A stretch of DNA of 64,000 nucleotides from Saprospira sp. CCB-QB6 (GCF_028464065.1 NZ_CP116808.1:1-64000), one strand, 5' to 3'. Numbered from the stretch's first letter, positions 1 to 9,880 are shown. The notes: generated by a model not told the origin, from the letters alone. Numbers and translations are program-made.

Positions 1-48
1 TTGGCCCTTTGGCCCGCCACAACACCCAATATAGTAGAGTATAGCCGC

Positions 49-1506
49 ATGGAAAAGTCGCATATAGAAGTTTGGCAACAGTGCTTAAATAAAATCAAAC
101 AGGAGGTTAAAGATCAGGCATTTAAGACCTGGTTCTTACCCATTCAGCCCAAAAAGCTGGAAGGGAACACCCTTACTTTACAAGTTCCCAACTTCTTTTT
201 CTATGAATGGCTAGAGTCTCACTACATCGATCAGCTGAAGTCTGCTATCCGCAGCCAGTTGGGCGAAGAGGGACAACTGCAATATGTTTTGCAGCAGAAA
301 AAAGCCCCACAAAAGCCACAAGTAGCCGTCCAAAGAGAAAAGCCGCTACGCAATCCGCTACAACCTAAGGAGAGAAGAATCAATCGCCATTATGGCCAAG
401 CGCCCATTCGGGACAAAAATGAGAAGATTCACAATCCTTTTGTTATTCCCGGCATCAAGAAAAAAGAAATTGAGTCTCAACTCAACCCCAGCTATACCTT
501 CGACCGCTTTATTGAGGGAGATTGTAATCGCTTGGCCCGTTCTGCAGGTATGGCTGTCGCCAAAAAACCTGGACAAACGGCCTTTAATCCCTTGATGATT
601 TTTGGCAATGTAGGTTTGGGCAAAACGCATTTGGCCCACGCTATTGGCAATGAGGTTAAAAAGAATATGAAGGATAAGGTAGTGCTCTATGTTTCTTCAG
701 AGCATTTTACCAACCAATTCATTGAGTCACTGACCAAAAATGCCATCTCTGATTTTGTCAACTACTATCAACTTGTCGATTTACTGATTGTAGACGATAT
801 TCAGTTTTTGGCCAAAAAGCAGAAAACCCAAGATATTTTCTTTCATATCTTCAATCATCTGCATCAAAGAGGCAAACAGCTCATCCTCACCTCTGATCGT
901 CCACCCAAAGAAATGGCCGATATTGAGGAGCGCCTAATTTCTCGCTTCAAATGGGGGCTCTCTGCCGATTTGCAGGTCCCTTCTCTAGAAACGAGAATGG
1001 CGATTATTCAACAAAAAATGCATAATGATGGCATTGAGCTGCCTCACAATGTAATGGAGTATATTTCTTATACTGTTCGTTCTAATGTTCGTGAACTAGA
1101 AGGTATTCTCATCTCACTGATCGCTCAATCGGCGCTCAATCAAAGAGATATTGACATGGCCCTAGCCAGAGAGGTTATTTCTAAATTTGTAGATGATGTT
1201 AGCCAAGAAATTTCTATTGAGTTTATTCAGAAAATCGTAGCTGATTATTATGATATTCCCGTAGAAAAGCTGCGAGAAAAAACACGTAAAAAGCTAATTG
1301 TTACTGCACGCAAATTGTCTATGTATTTGGCCAAACAGCTAAGTAATAAATCGCTTACCTTTATTGGTTCTGCTTTTGGTGGTCGTGACCATAGTACAGT
1401 AATTCATGCTTGTAAATCGGTAGAGGCCATGTTGCAAAACGACCAAAGTTTTAAATCAGTAGTTTCTGATCTCAAGCAGAAGATCAAGCAAAATACACAA
1501 AGCTAA
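49..1506 (+). CDS. dnaA: Chromosomal replication initiator protein DnaA
   Basis: DnaA binds oriC and melts it in its ATP form. From the ATG at 49 the protein has 485 residues, usual for the family. An N-terminal DnaB-interacting domain (about 1-90) is followed by a basic linker, an AAA+ core with Walker A GNVGLGKT (186-193) and Walker B VDD (248-250), and a C-terminal DNA-binding domain with the signature GGRDHST (444-450). The frame is open to the window edge, so a TTG start at position 1 is possible, but family alignment favours the internal MEKSHIEVWQQ start. It ends in a strong hairpin terminator shared with convergent cinA. I saw no cluster of DnaA boxes nearby; oriC may lie outside the window. 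Confidence 0.97.
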   Translation: MEKSHIEVWQQCLNKIKQEVKDQAFKTWFLPIQPKKLEGNTLTLQVPNFFFYEWLESHYIDQLKSAIRSQLGEEGQLQYVLQQKKAPQKPQVAVQREKPLRNPLQPKERRINRHYGQAPIRDKNEKIHNPFVIPGIKKKEIESQLNPSYTFDRFIEGDCNRLARSAGMAVAKKPGQTAFNPLMIFGNVGLGKTHLAHAIGNEVKKNMKDKVVLYVSSEHFTNQFIESLTKNAISDFVNYYQLVDLLIVDDIQFLAKKQKTQDIFFHIFNHLHQRGKQLILTSDRPPKEMADIEERLISRFKWGLSADLQVPSLETRMAIIQQKMHNDGIELPHNVMEYISYTVRSNVRELEGILISLIAQSALNQRDIDMALAREVISKFVDDVSQEISIEFIQKIVADYYDIPVEKLREKTRKKLIVTARKLSMYLAKQLSNKSLTFIGSAFGGRDHSTVIHACKSVEAMLQNDQSFKSVVSDLKQKIKQNTQS

Positions 1507-1525
1507 ATCAGTCTTTGCAAGACAA

Positions 1526-1563
1526 AAAGGGCGGCTAGAGAAAGATCTCTAGCCGCCCTTTTA
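1526..1563. terminator. Bidirectional terminator between dnaA and cinA
   Basis: A 13-bp perfect stem (arms starting GGGCGGCTAGAGA at 1529) closes on a four-base loop. It is flanked by A-run and T-run, so it works in both directions between the convergent genes. Confidence 0.9.
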
Positions 1564-1585
1564 ATATTATTTATTCTACACTTAG

Positions 1586-2851
1586 TTATTCGGCATCCTC
1601 CAATAAGAACAGGCGCATAAAATTGAGGGCAAAACTACTACTCATTTCAATATTTCTCGTTCTATTATTGCCCAATTCTAATTTTTGGACCCATTGCTTT
1701 TCGGCAGAGCCCATAGCCAGCCAAATCGTGCCTACGGGTTTGTCGGGCCGGCCACCGCCGGGACCAGCAATGCCAGAGCTAACAATCCCATAATCTACAT
1801 TCAGGTTTTTGATGAGGCCGGCCAACATTTGGCGGACGGTAGCCTCAGATACGGCCCCTTCGGTCTCTAAAGTTTCTGCAGAAACGCCCAATTGTTGCAT
1901 TTTAACGATATTGCTATAGGCCACTACGGAGCCCATAAAATAATCGCTGCTGCCAGGGATAGCAGTGAGTTTATGAGCAATATTTCCACCTGTGCAGCTT
2001 TCTGCGGTACCAATAGTTTTGCCCTTTTGGCGAAGTAATTCGCCTAATTTGGCTTCGAGGAAATCGCCTTCTTGGCCAATAATTAGTTTTGGGCCAAGGA
2101 TTTCGCAAAGTTTGGCGCCCTCTTCTTTTACGGCTTGGACCAATGCGGCTTCCTCTTGGCCCTTAGCGGTAAGGCGCAAGCGCAAATAGCCTGTTTTAGT
2201 ATTGGGCAAATAGGCTAATTTGATGCTGGAAGGTAATTGGGCTTCAAAGTCTTCGAGGGCTGTAGATACATCTGTTTCCCCTTTGCCAAAGCAAAGCCAG
2301 GTCTGCTGCACAATATTAGAGCGGCCAGGCAATTGGGCCAGACGGGGAAATACTTCTTCTTGCATGAGGTATTTCATTTCTTTAGGCACACCAGGCATAG
2401 AAACGACAATGGGGTAGCCTTCTTCTTGGAACCACATGCCAGAGGCCGTTCCCATCTTATTGATTAGGATCTGCGCCCCTACAGGCATTTCGGCTTGTAC
2501 TTTATAGCGATCGTCGGGCTGGCGATTGCGGCCAAACTGCTCAAATAAGTGCTCAATATTTTGGAAGCTAGGAGCATGAAAAGCCAGCGACATTCCAAAA
2601 TAATCGGCTAGGGTAAATTTGGTAATATCGTCTTTGGTGGGGCCTAAGCCTCCCGTAATAAGGACCAAATCGGCTTGGCCCTTGGCTTGGTCCAAACTAT
2701 CTATGATAGCTTGGCGTTCATCGGAGATCGTCAGAATCTTTTGTAAATCTACGCCCTGAGCTTGTAATTCTTGGGCCATCCAATGGGCATTGGTATTGAG
2801 AATTTGTCCGAGTAGAATCTCATCGCCAATGTTAATAATATATGCTTTCAT
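1586..2851 (-). CDS. cinA: CinA-family nicotinamide-nucleotide amidase
   Basis: The 421-residue protein has the full two-domain CinA layout. The N-terminal MoCF-like (COG1058) domain carries GGLGPTKDD (67-75). The C-terminal PncC-type amidase domain carries ESCTGG (284-289, with the presumed nucleophile Ser285) and later GIAGPGGG. Family knowledge: the C domain deamidates nicotinamide mononucleotide in pyridine-nucleotide salvage, and the N domain is an ADP-ribose pyrophosphatase-like unit in some members. The name comes from the competence locus of Gram-positives, but nothing here suggests competence. It is convergent with dnaA, and a structured repeat lies just upstream of its start. Confidence 0.93.
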   Translation of the reverse strand: MKAYIINIGDEILLGQILNTNAHWMAQELQAQGVDLQKILTISDERQAIIDSLDQAKGQADLVLITGGLGPTKDDITKFTLADYFGMSLAFHAPSFQNIEHLFEQFGRNRQPDDRYKVQAEMPVGAQILINKMGTASGMWFQEEGYPIVVSMPGVPKEMKYLMQEEVFPRLAQLPGRSNIVQQTWLCFGKGETDVSTALEDFEAQLPSSIKLAYLPNTKTGYLRLRLTAKGQEEAALVQAVKEEGAKLCEILGPKLIIGQEGDFLEAKLGELLRQKGKTIGTAESCTGGNIAHKLTAIPGSSDYFMGSVVAYSNIVKMQQLGVSAETLETEGAVSEATVRQMLAGLIKNLNVDYGIVSSGIAGPGGGRPDKPVGTIWLAMGSAEKQWVQKLELGNNRTRNIEMSSSFALNFMRLFLLEDAE

Positions 2852-2946
2852 GATGATTGTTTTTGGCTAAACAAGTTTTTGAGCAAGAGGTTTTGAGGTT
2901 TGGTGGGCCGAAGCCCTGCGCCCAAGCAAAAGCCCTACTGATGAGC

Positions 2947-3069
2947 GGCTGAGGGATGGACAGCAGTGGCCGCAGGCCAGACCAAAGCGCGGAGCGCTGC
3001 AGGGCCGAGCGAATAGCGAGCTGCGAGACAGCCCGACCCGCCCGCAGGGCGGGGCAGCCCCTAAAAAAA
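2947..3069 (+). repeat. Structured intergenic repeat, class A
   Basis: Forward copy. Terminal stem GGCTG/CAGCC and central stem GCAG/CTGC are both perfect. H1 is TGGCC-gca-GGCCA, H2 AGCGC-gga-GCGCT, H3 CCCGCCC-gca-GGGCGGG. Its A-rich end lies about 40 bases from the stop of the gene at 3108, and its other end faces the cinA start. Confidence 0.9.
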
Positions 3070-3107
3070 CAGCCCTAAAAGTTAAATCTTCTAGAGCTGT
3101 TTAAGGG

Positions 3108-4466
3108 TTATTCGCTTAGGCATTCTTCTCTTTCTTGGAAGACGACGCCATAGCTTTGCAGTTCTTCAAGAATGGGGGTATAAATTTCTTCGTGAATGGG
3201 GATGAGGACGCCTTTGCGCTCGATTTGCTCCAGCATAATTTGCTTGACGCCCATGGCTAGCGGGAGTCCAACTAGGCGAGCCATAGCGGTATCTTCGGCA
3301 TTATCGCCAGTTTGGACCATGGTAGAAAGGCGGCGGTGTTGTTGTCCGTCAGCATCCTGATAAATAAACTCGTGTTGCATAATAATCATGTCCTTTTCTT
3401 CGGGCTGCAACTTCCATTTTTTCTCCAAAACATCTTGTAAAATGACGGCTGGAGAAGCTTGTTCGAAAGGGATGGGCGTTTCTTCAAAAAGGCCGAGCCA
3501 TTCTAGTTTATCAAGGGCTTCATCATCTTCCTGCAGCTTAAAAAATGCGGCCACTGCTGCGCGCAGGCTATCAAAATGGAGGTGATCGTTGGCAGCGGGG
3601 AGGAAACTACGAATCAGGCTAGCGTAGGTTAGATCATCTGAGTATTCTAGCTCGTGAGAATCGTCGGTTAGGCCCAATTGGATGAGAAGATTCCAAGCTT
3701 TGCAGTAGCCAGGATAGCGGAGCGTTTGGCGCAAAATGGTGGGAGTATCCTCTAGGCCATAAGCCGATTCATATTTTAGTGAAATGCGGTTGGGATAGGC
3801 TTCATATTGGCCCATGCCAGGCACTTCAACTAGTTCGATATCTTCAAATAGGCGTTGGTAAGGTACATGTTTATATTGGCCTTGGTGCATATATTTGGCG
3901 ATTCCTTGGCCGGCGAGGACTACATTTCGGGGGCTCCAAGAGAATTTATAGTGCCAGGGATTGTCGTCACTTTCGGGGGCCACCAAGCCACCAGCGGCAG
4001 ATTTAAAAGAAGTTATTTTGTGTCCTGCTTCTTGAATTTGGTGGATGCCCTGCATGGCTGACATATGGTCGATACCGGGGTCTAGGCCCAGTTCGCAAAG
4101 GAAAATCAGGCCTTTTTCTTGGGCTGATTCGGCCATTTCTTTGAGTTCGGGGGCCACATAAGAGGCGTTGGCTAGGTGTTTACCGTATCGTAGGCAATCG
4201 CCAGCCAGATGATGGTGCATAAAGGGGGGCAGCATAGAAACGACTACATCTACCTCTTGTACCAATTCGCCACGGCGCTCCACATCAAGTACGTCTAAGG
4301 CGACAGCTTTCCCATGGGGTCTAGCTTCTAATTTTTTTTCGGCCAGTGCTAAATCGGCATCGGCAATAATAACTTCCCATTGATATTTAGGAGCTTGTTC
4401 GAGCAAATAATCTATTAGAGAGGTGGCTGAACGTCCTGCGCCTACCACAAGAATTTTATTCAACAT
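3108..4466 (-). CDS. Saccharopine dehydrogenase-type oxidoreductase
   Basis: The 452-residue protein opens with a Rossmann NAD(P) motif, LVVGAGRSATS (residues 6-16), and continues as a saccharopine dehydrogenase/reductase (LYS9-like). Typical stretches include DVVVSMLPPFMHH, FLCELGLDPGIDHM and the later SAAGGLVAPESDDNPWHYKFSWSP block. Family members interconvert saccharopine with 2-aminoadipate semialdehyde and glutamate in lysine metabolism; homologous enzymes act on carboxynorspermidine, so the substrate is inferred. No partner lysine gene is adjacent. The start is the only good ATG before the Rossmann motif. Structured repeats lie downstream, and a long untranslated stretch separates it from divergent glyA. 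Confidence 0.85.
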   Translation of the reverse strand: MLNKILVVGAGRSATSLIDYLLEQAPKYQWEVIIADADLALAEKKLEARPHGKAVALDVLDVERRGELVQEVDVVVSMLPPFMHHHLAGDCLRYGKHLANASYVAPELKEMAESAQEKGLIFLCELGLDPGIDHMSAMQGIHQIQEAGHKITSFKSAAGGLVAPESDDNPWHYKFSWSPRNVVLAGQGIAKYMHQGQYKHVPYQRLFEDIELVEVPGMGQYEAYPNRISLKYESAYGLEDTPTILRQTLRYPGYCKAWNLLIQLGLTDDSHELEYSDDLTYASLIRSFLPAANDHLHFDSLRAAVAAFFKLQEDDEALDKLEWLGLFEETPIPFEQASPAVILQDVLEKKWKLQPEEKDMIIMQHEFIYQDADGQQHRRLSTMVQTGDNAEDTAMARLVGLPLAMGVKQIMLEQIERKGVLIPIHEEIYTPILEELQSYGVVFQEREECLSE

Positions 4467-4747
4467 AATAAGGATAATTTAGCTGTTTGATTTAACTGTG
4501 TAGCGGGCGACAAGATAAAACTTTCTCTTAGAACTCATTGGTTAGCTTAGTAATTTTGGATCATTTTAAATAATGGGAGAAAGCAAACAAAATTTTTTGG
4601 ACGAGGCAAAAGGGGCCTTAGTCCAAAAAAAAAGTCTTTTCCTTGGCGAGTTTACCCAAGAAAATTATCTTTAAGCGACTCAAGAATTGAGATGAGAGTC
4701 ACAGCAACACAAACAGCATTTTATTTTTTTTAAAATCGAGAACAGCT
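4467..4747 (+). promoter_or_regulatory. Divergent intergenic region with structured glyA leader
   Basis: A TAnnTTTG box (TAATTTTG, 4551-4558) without a clear upstream TTTG may drive glyA. Downstream lie three inverted repeats: TTTTTTGGAC (4593-4602) with GTCCAAAAAA (4621-4630) enclosing AGGC/GCCT, CTTGG/CCAAG at 4642-4660, and GACTC/GAGTC at about 4677-4700. The first has A's, not T's, on its 3' side, so it is not an ordinary terminator. I do not recognise a known riboswitch. Confidence 0.4.
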
Positions 4748-6055
4748 ATGTTGAAAGATCTTCAAGTGGCCGCATTGATCCGGGAGGAGCACGAACGCCA
4801 ACAGAATGGTATCGAACTGATTGCCTCTGAGAACATTGTTAGTCAGCAGCTCATGCAGGCCATGGGGTCTTGCCTCACTAATAAGTACGCAGAGGGCTAT
4901 CCCCAGAAGCGTTATTATGGCGGCTGCGAGGTCGTTGATAAAATTGAACAATTGGCTATTGATCGGGCCAAGGCTCTTTTTAATGCCGAATACGTTAATG
5001 TGCAACCGCATTCTGGCGCTCAGGCCAATGCTGCCGTTTATTTGGCTTGCGTAAAACCTGGCGATACCATCCTTGGTTTTGATTTGGCGCATGGAGGCCA
5101 TCTTACGCATGGTTCTAAGGCCAACTTTTCGGGCCAGCTCTACAATCCCGTTTTTTATGGGGTAGAAGAAGCTACGGGTCGTATTGACATGGACAAGGTT
5201 GCGGCTAAGGCCAAAGAGCATCAGCCTAAAATTATTCTTTGTGGGGCCTCTGCCTATTCTAGAGAATGGGAATATGAGCGTTTCCGCGAGATTGCCGATG
5301 AGGTAGGGGCTATCCTTTGGTGTGACATGGCGCATCCTGCAGGTGTTATTGCTGCGGGCCTACTCAAAAATCCTTTGGACTATTGCCATATCGTGACTAC
5401 GACTACGCATAAAACCTTGCGTGGCCCTAGAGGAGGGATGATTTTGATGGGTAAAGATTTCCCCAATCCTTTTGGTAAAGTTTGGAAGAAGTCGGGCAAC
5501 CCCAAAAAGATGTCAGTGCTACTCAACTCTGCCGTTTTCCCTGGCACTCAAGGTGGTCCCCTAGAGCATGTCATTGCCGCTAAAGCCGTTGCTTTTCACG
5601 AAGCTTTGCAACCTAGCTTTAAGACTTACCAAAAACAGGTAGTGGCCAATGCCAAAGCTATGGCTCAGGCTTTTGTCGATAAAGGCTATAAAGTAATTTC
5701 TGGTGGAACCGATAACCACCTCATGCTGATTGACCTTCGCCCTAAAGGCGTAACTGGCAAACAAGCGGAAGAAACCCTAATTTTGGCCGATATTACGGTA
5801 AACAAAAACATGGTTCCCTTTGATACAGAATCACCTATGGTGACTTCGGGTATGCGTGTAGGTACACCTGCCGTGACTACCCGTGGTTTCAAAGAGGCTG
5901 ATTGCGTAAAAACGGTAGAATGGATTGATCGCATTTTGAGCAATATTGATGATGCCCAAGAAATTGCTGCTGTAAAAGCAGAAATCAATGCCTATATGGC
6001 GAACTACCCGCTTTTTGCTTCTGATGAAGAAGGTGTAGAAGTAGCCCCACTCTAA
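4748..6055 (+). CDS. glyA: Serine hydroxymethyltransferase
   Basis: This cytosolic PLP enzyme converts serine and tetrahydrofolate to glycine and 5,10-methylene-THF, the main one-carbon source. The 435-residue length is normal. Seen here are [11 protein letters not shown] near the N-terminus, [26 protein letters not shown], and [14 protein letters not shown] with the Schiff-base lysine at residue 222. It appears monocistronic, with a long possibly structured leader upstream and a strong terminator immediately downstream. The start is set by alignment of [18 protein letters not shown] with the family. Confidence 0.97.
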   Translation: MLKDLQVAALIREEHERQQNGIELIASENIVSQQLMQAMGSCLTNKYAEGYPQKRYYGGCEVVDKIEQLAIDRAKALFNAEYVNVQPHSGAQANAAVYLACVKPGDTILGFDLAHGGHLTHGSKANFSGQLYNPVFYGVEEATGRIDMDKVAAKAKEHQPKIILCGASAYSREWEYERFREIADEVGAILWCDMAHPAGVIAAGLLKNPLDYCHIVTTTTHKTLRGPRGGMILMGKDFPNPFGKVWKKSGNPKKMSVLLNSAVFPGTQGGPLEHVIAAKAVAFHEALQPSFKTYQKQVVANAKAMAQAFVDKGYKVISGGTDNHLMLIDLRPKGVTGKQAEETLILADITVNKNMVPFDTESPMVTSGMRVGTPAVTTRGFKEADCVKTVEWIDRILSNIDDAQEIAAVKAEINAYMANYPLFASDEEGVEVAPL

Positions 6056-6077
6056 GCTAGAGTGCCATTTTATTTAC

Positions 6078-6113
6078 AAAGCCCTAGAAGTATTTGCTTC
6101 TAGGGCTTTTTTA
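6078..6113. terminator. Bidirectional terminator after glyA
   Basis: A 12-bp stem AAGCCCTAGAAG/CTTCTAGGGCTT around a five-base loop, followed by six T's. It separates glyA from the convergent gene at 6126. Confidence 0.9.
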
Positions 6114-6125
6114 TTTACCTACCGT

Positions 6126-8210
6126 TTATTCGGTCAGATAGGCTTTCAAATCGGGATATTGATTGAGCAAAAAGGGAATTTGTTCTTTTTGGAGTGGCCA
6201 ACCATCTAAATAAGCTTGAATGCGAATAGCTTTAAATCCTCCTTCTTCTAAGGTTTCCCGAAGTGCATTGGCTGCCTTAAAGTTGCGGGCATGACCTAAA
6301 TAGTAAGTAATTTCTGGACTTTCGGGCTGTTTTTCTGCAGCTACATCTTGTAATTGCCCTAAAATGGGATCATCAAAGAGTTGTGTGCTTGTTTGAATAG
6401 CAAGACGGTAGCGCAACCCTTGGCTTTCCGCTCTAAAGTTTTTGGCCTGAGGCGCCAATAAAATACTACTGAGTTTGGGCCAATTATAATGTACGCCCAA
6501 AGCCGTTTTTTGAGTTTGCAGCAACCGAAGTTCAATTCGTCGATTGAACTGCTGTCCAGCAGGATTTGGCGAACCATCAAAAGAAAAGTTTTGTGCCTGA
6601 GGATAAGCTAAACCACAGCCCCGAAGATAGATGCGTTGAGCAGCAATTCCTTTATCTAGTAGTTCTTGAGCCAGTTGCTGGGCCTGTTGTACAGATAAAA
6701 ATAAGCCACGACTAGCTTCATATTGAGCATCGCTATGGGCCTCAATTAAAAGATTTAGATTGGGATAATCTTGAAGCAAGCGCAGCAAACGATCTAATTG
6801 CCGCTGATCTTGCCAAGCTCCAGTTTCCGCAGAATAATAGAGTGGCGAAAGTGTAATATTCGTCTCTGCCGAATTACTATCTAAAACTGAAAGACTAGGA
6901 ATTTCACTATTATTGATTTGGGGTTGTTGTTCTTCTGCACGCAAAAAGTCGAGGCTTGCCGAAACAGCCAATTGCGCTCTTCGCTCTTGTCTAAAGTAAA
7001 GTTGGTAAATATCTAAGCCCCCAAAGCCTCCTGCTCTTTGGCTCAACAACTGCCCCCCCAAACCATTAGCAGAAAGGCGAAAGAATAAATCCTGCCCAGG
7101 ACTACTAATTGGTGCTGGCAATAACTCTGGCTGACTCCACTGGCCTTTTTCTACCTCATAAACAGATTGGTAAACATCATAATCACCAATACCCTGAGCA
7201 GATAAACGAGAGAAAAAGAGGGTTTTTCCGTCTGCAGCCAAAAAAGGACTACGTTCTGGGGCTGCAGTATTGAGCGGAAAGGCTAAAGCAATAGGAGCAG
7301 ACCAGTCCCCTACCTTATTTTTCTTTCGATAATAAATATCTAAATCTTGGGCATGAGGCCCCGCAGCAAAAAAGAGCAAGCTATCATTAAAAAAATAATG
7401 ATCGCCCGTCCAACTATGGTATTGACTATCTAAGGCAATGGGAACGGCTAAACTTTGTCCGTAAGTATCTTGAAAATTATCGACCAAGCCTTGACTATCT
7501 CGCTGAAAAAAAATCTGGTCTTTTTGAGCACTAAACCCCAACAAAAGCTCATTTTGAGGACTATTATAACGCCCCCCTAAAACTTGAGCTTGGCCCCAGC
7601 CTCTCCCCTTTTGTTCAATTTGATAAATCTGCCCATTCTGTTGGCCATTACTATCAGGCCGATTAGAAGAAAAATAATAATTTTGTCCATTACCCTGAAA
7701 AAGTGGCCCCTCCTCATAAGGGCTATTAATTGGACGTTCATAAGGAGATATAATGGCAGGCGATTGAGCTACAGCATTTCTTTCTGCAAAAACAGCCTGT
7801 AAAAGCAAACGTTTAACTGTTCGTCGATTTACTTTTTGACTACCTGCCGTTTTCAAAAAAAGCTTATAATAATGCATGGCCTCTAAATAATTACTTTCAT
7901 AATGAAAGGCTCTAGCCGCCAAAAAAAGCGCCTGATCTTGATGGTTTTTATCTTGTAAGTAGACTTGTAGCGCCTGCAAACAGCTATCAAATTCATTAAG
8001 ACCAAAATGTGCCTGCGCCAAGGCGTAATAATGCTTTGACTTGGGCTTTTTAGCCCGCTGAATAAGTTGTTGAGTGCTGACTTTAGCCAGCTGATACTGC
8101 CCCGCTACTAAAGCTGCATCTCTCTGTTTCTCCAACTTTTTTTGGGCCATCACCCCTTGGCTAGAGAAGAAAAAGCAAAAACTCAATAAAAATACTATAG
8201 TTCTATTCAT
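6126..8210 (-). CDS. OmpA-family protein with PD40-like propeller
   Basis: A 694-residue exported protein. A signal peptide (about 1-22, ending GVMAQ) is followed by TPR-like helices (about 25-140). Next comes a region with PD40/WD40-like repeats (about 160-400; motifs such as YYFSSNRPDS, PFLAADGKTLFFS, RAGGFGGLDIYQLYF). A C-terminal OmpA-like domain (about 455-565) contains LLIEAHSDAQYEASRGLFLS and NRRIELRL. This TPR-PD40-OmpA order is common in Bacteroidota surface proteins, sometimes encoded with PorP/SprF genes (one lies at 48972). It probably binds peptidoglycan and sits at the outer membrane. About 130 residues with no recognised domain follow. Confidence 0.85.
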   Translation of the reverse strand: MNRTIVFLLSFCFFFSSQGVMAQKKLEKQRDAALVAGQYQLAKVSTQQLIQRAKKPKSKHYYALAQAHFGLNEFDSCLQALQVYLQDKNHQDQALFLAARAFHYESNYLEAMHYYKLFLKTAGSQKVNRRTVKRLLLQAVFAERNAVAQSPAIISPYERPINSPYEEGPLFQGNGQNYYFSSNRPDSNGQQNGQIYQIEQKGRGWGQAQVLGGRYNSPQNELLLGFSAQKDQIFFQRDSQGLVDNFQDTYGQSLAVPIALDSQYHSWTGDHYFFNDSLLFFAAGPHAQDLDIYYRKKNKVGDWSAPIALAFPLNTAAPERSPFLAADGKTLFFSRLSAQGIGDYDVYQSVYEVEKGQWSQPELLPAPISSPGQDLFFRLSANGLGGQLLSQRAGGFGGLDIYQLYFRQERRAQLAVSASLDFLRAEEQQPQINNSEIPSLSVLDSNSAETNITLSPLYYSAETGAWQDQRQLDRLLRLLQDYPNLNLLIEAHSDAQYEASRGLFLSVQQAQQLAQELLDKGIAAQRIYLRGCGLAYPQAQNFSFDGSPNPAGQQFNRRIELRLLQTQKTALGVHYNWPKLSSILLAPQAKNFRAESQGLRYRLAIQTSTQLFDDPILGQLQDVAAEKQPESPEITYYLGHARNFKAANALRETLEEGGFKAIRIQAYLDGWPLQKEQIPFLLNQYPDLKAYLTE

Positions 8211-8389
8211 GAATTTAATTTGTCTGTGAAGCTGAACAAAGCAAATATAGGGAAGTTTTGTGGGAGAAATTTACAGGATCTTTTCCACCTCCCAAAAACA
8301 AGTACCCTGCATCAATTTGCCCCCTTTTTTCTACAGAACTCCACTAAAAAAACTAACTTGCCCCACAGACCATTAAGCCAATTGATTAG

Positions 8390-9733
8390 ATGTTAAATAC
8401 TATTCGAAAAAGAAACCCTTTTGCTCATAAACTGCCCAGAGTTCAAACTGGAGAGCGGACCTATTGGCGAAAATTCTATGGACAAGCCGGCCGCCGCTGG
8501 ACCCTCCGCTTTTTTCTGCTTTTTTGCTTTTTTGCCCTTTTCTCTGATTTTTTAGCCAATCAAAAACCCATTTACTGCGAATTAGAAGAACTGAAAACTG
8601 GCCAACGCTATCAATTTTCTCCCATTCTCTATGATTATGCCACAGGCCTAGGTTTTGGCAATTGGGAAATCAAATGGAAACAACTCAATTGGTATGCCCC
8701 CAATGAAAACCAATGGCGCTACCATCACGTCCTTTTCCCCCCCATTACCTATTCCGCCGAACAAGTTGATTTACGGAATACTCTAGTGGGCCCAAAAGAC
8801 CAACAAACCCTAGAAGGCTATATGCGCCCCCATTATTTGGGCACAGACCCCTTGGGCCGAGATTTAGCCGCTGGATTATTACACGGCTGCCGAACCGCAC
8901 TTTTAGTGGGCTTGGTAGCCATGTCAATTGCCACCCTAATCGGAATTTTATTAGGCGCTTTAGCCGGCTATTATGGCGATGAACGACTCTACTGGAAACG
9001 CGCCTACTTCCTCGCTTTTTTCCTCGGCCTCTTCACCTTTTGCTTTCTTGCCTTTGTTTGGGGCGCCTACCCCTTGAGCGAACTATTAAGATCAGGCAAT
9101 TTCCTAAAAGCAGGCTTTTATTTATCCCTTCTCGGCATTTTGGTCGCCGCTTGTAGCAGTTTATTGGGCTGGAGCTTGGGGTTGCTCCCCTTCCTTTCTG
9201 CAAGAATTCGCCTACCTCTAGATTTGGCCATCATGCGATTTATAGAGTTGATTAACTCTATCCCTGTTTTATTACTCATTCTCGCCATCTTACCCCTAAT
9301 CAAAGATAGTTCAATTTATACAGTAATGGTCCTTATAGGTCTGTTGTCTTGGACCGGTATCGCCAAATTTATTCGGGCCGAAATGCTGCGTATCCGAACA
9401 CTCCCCTATGTAGAAGCCGCCCGCGCCTTAGGCTATCGAGAACTAAGTATTATTTGGCGACAAGCCTTACCCAATGCCCTTCCTCCCGTCCTAATCGCCC
9501 TAGCCTTTGGCATGGCCTCCGCCGTACTCACCGAATCTTTCCTCTCTTTTATCAATGTAGGCCTCCCCCCCGAACAAGTAAGCTGGGGCTCTTTGCTACG
9601 CACCGCCAGAGATGCCGGAATTTCTGCCTGGTGGCTGGCCCTCTTTCCCGGATTAGCCATCTTTTTCACCCTCAGTATCTTCAATTTATTAGGCGAAGGA
9701 ATTAACAAAACGCTAGATCCTAAAGAGGTTTAA
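8390..9733 (+). CDS. OppC/DppC-like ABC transporter permease
   Basis: The 447-residue inner-membrane protein has an N-terminal helix (about 38-56), a long extracytoplasmic segment (about 57-160) and a BPD_transp_1 core with about five helices. HYLGTDPLGRDL, before the second helix, is typical of OppC/DppC subunits. The cytoplasmic EAA loop reads EAARALGYRELSIIWRQALP. The family imports oligopeptides or related solutes. No ATPase, second permease or binding protein is adjacent, so partners must be encoded elsewhere. A structured repeat starts three bases after the stop codon. Confidence 0.9.
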   Translation: MLNTIRKRNPFAHKLPRVQTGERTYWRKFYGQAGRRWTLRFFLLFCFFALFSDFLANQKPIYCELEELKTGQRYQFSPILYDYATGLGFGNWEIKWKQLNWYAPNENQWRYHHVLFPPITYSAEQVDLRNTLVGPKDQQTLEGYMRPHYLGTDPLGRDLAAGLLHGCRTALLVGLVAMSIATLIGILLGALAGYYGDERLYWKRAYFLAFFLGLFTFCFLAFVWGAYPLSELLRSGNFLKAGFYLSLLGILVAACSSLLGWSLGLLPFLSARIRLPLDLAIMRFIELINSIPVLLLILAILPLIKDSSIYTVMVLIGLLSWTGIAKFIRAEMLRIRTLPYVEAARALGYRELSIIWRQALPNALPPVLIALAFGMASAVLTESFLSFINVGLPPEQVSWGSLLRTARDAGISAWWLALFPGLAIFFTLSIFNLLGEGINKTLDPKEV

Positions 9734-9735
9734 TG

Positions 9736-9880
9736 TTTTTTGGGGCTTGCCCGCCCAAAGGGCGGGCCGGGCTGTGTCGCAGCTCGCTGCTCGCTCGGCC
9801 CTGCGGCGCTTGCAGCGCCTTGGTCTGGCCTAACGGCCACTGCTGCCCATCCCTAGGCCTGCGGCGGCTTCGCCGCCTGC
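9736..9880 (-). repeat. Structured intergenic repeat, class A
   Basis: Reverse copy beginning immediately after the permease stop. Terminal stem GGCCT/AAGCC has one mismatch; the central stem is GCAG/CTGC. H2 is GGCGCT-gca-AGCGCC, H3 GCCCGCC-ctttg-GGCGGGC. The outer hairpin GGCGGC-gaa-GCCGCC is present. Confidence 0.9.

Noticed and set aside
1-48. Replication origin at the window start
   Set aside because: No DnaA-box cluster or AT-rich unwinding region could be seen in the bases available; only the gene position hints at the origin.
4593-4630. Intrinsic terminator upstream of glyA
   Set aside because: The stem is followed by A's on the plus strand and by A's on the minus strand, not by a T-run, so it was kept only as a leader hairpin.
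4730-5335. Long open frame antisense to glyA
   Set aside because: It mirrors the codon pattern of glyA and has no domain or promoter; a shadow frame.
8242-8249. Promoter of the OmpA/PD40 gene (TATATTTG on the minus strand)
   Set aside because: The -7 match is good but there is no TTTG at 19 to 21 bases, so the evidence is too thin to list as a promoter.
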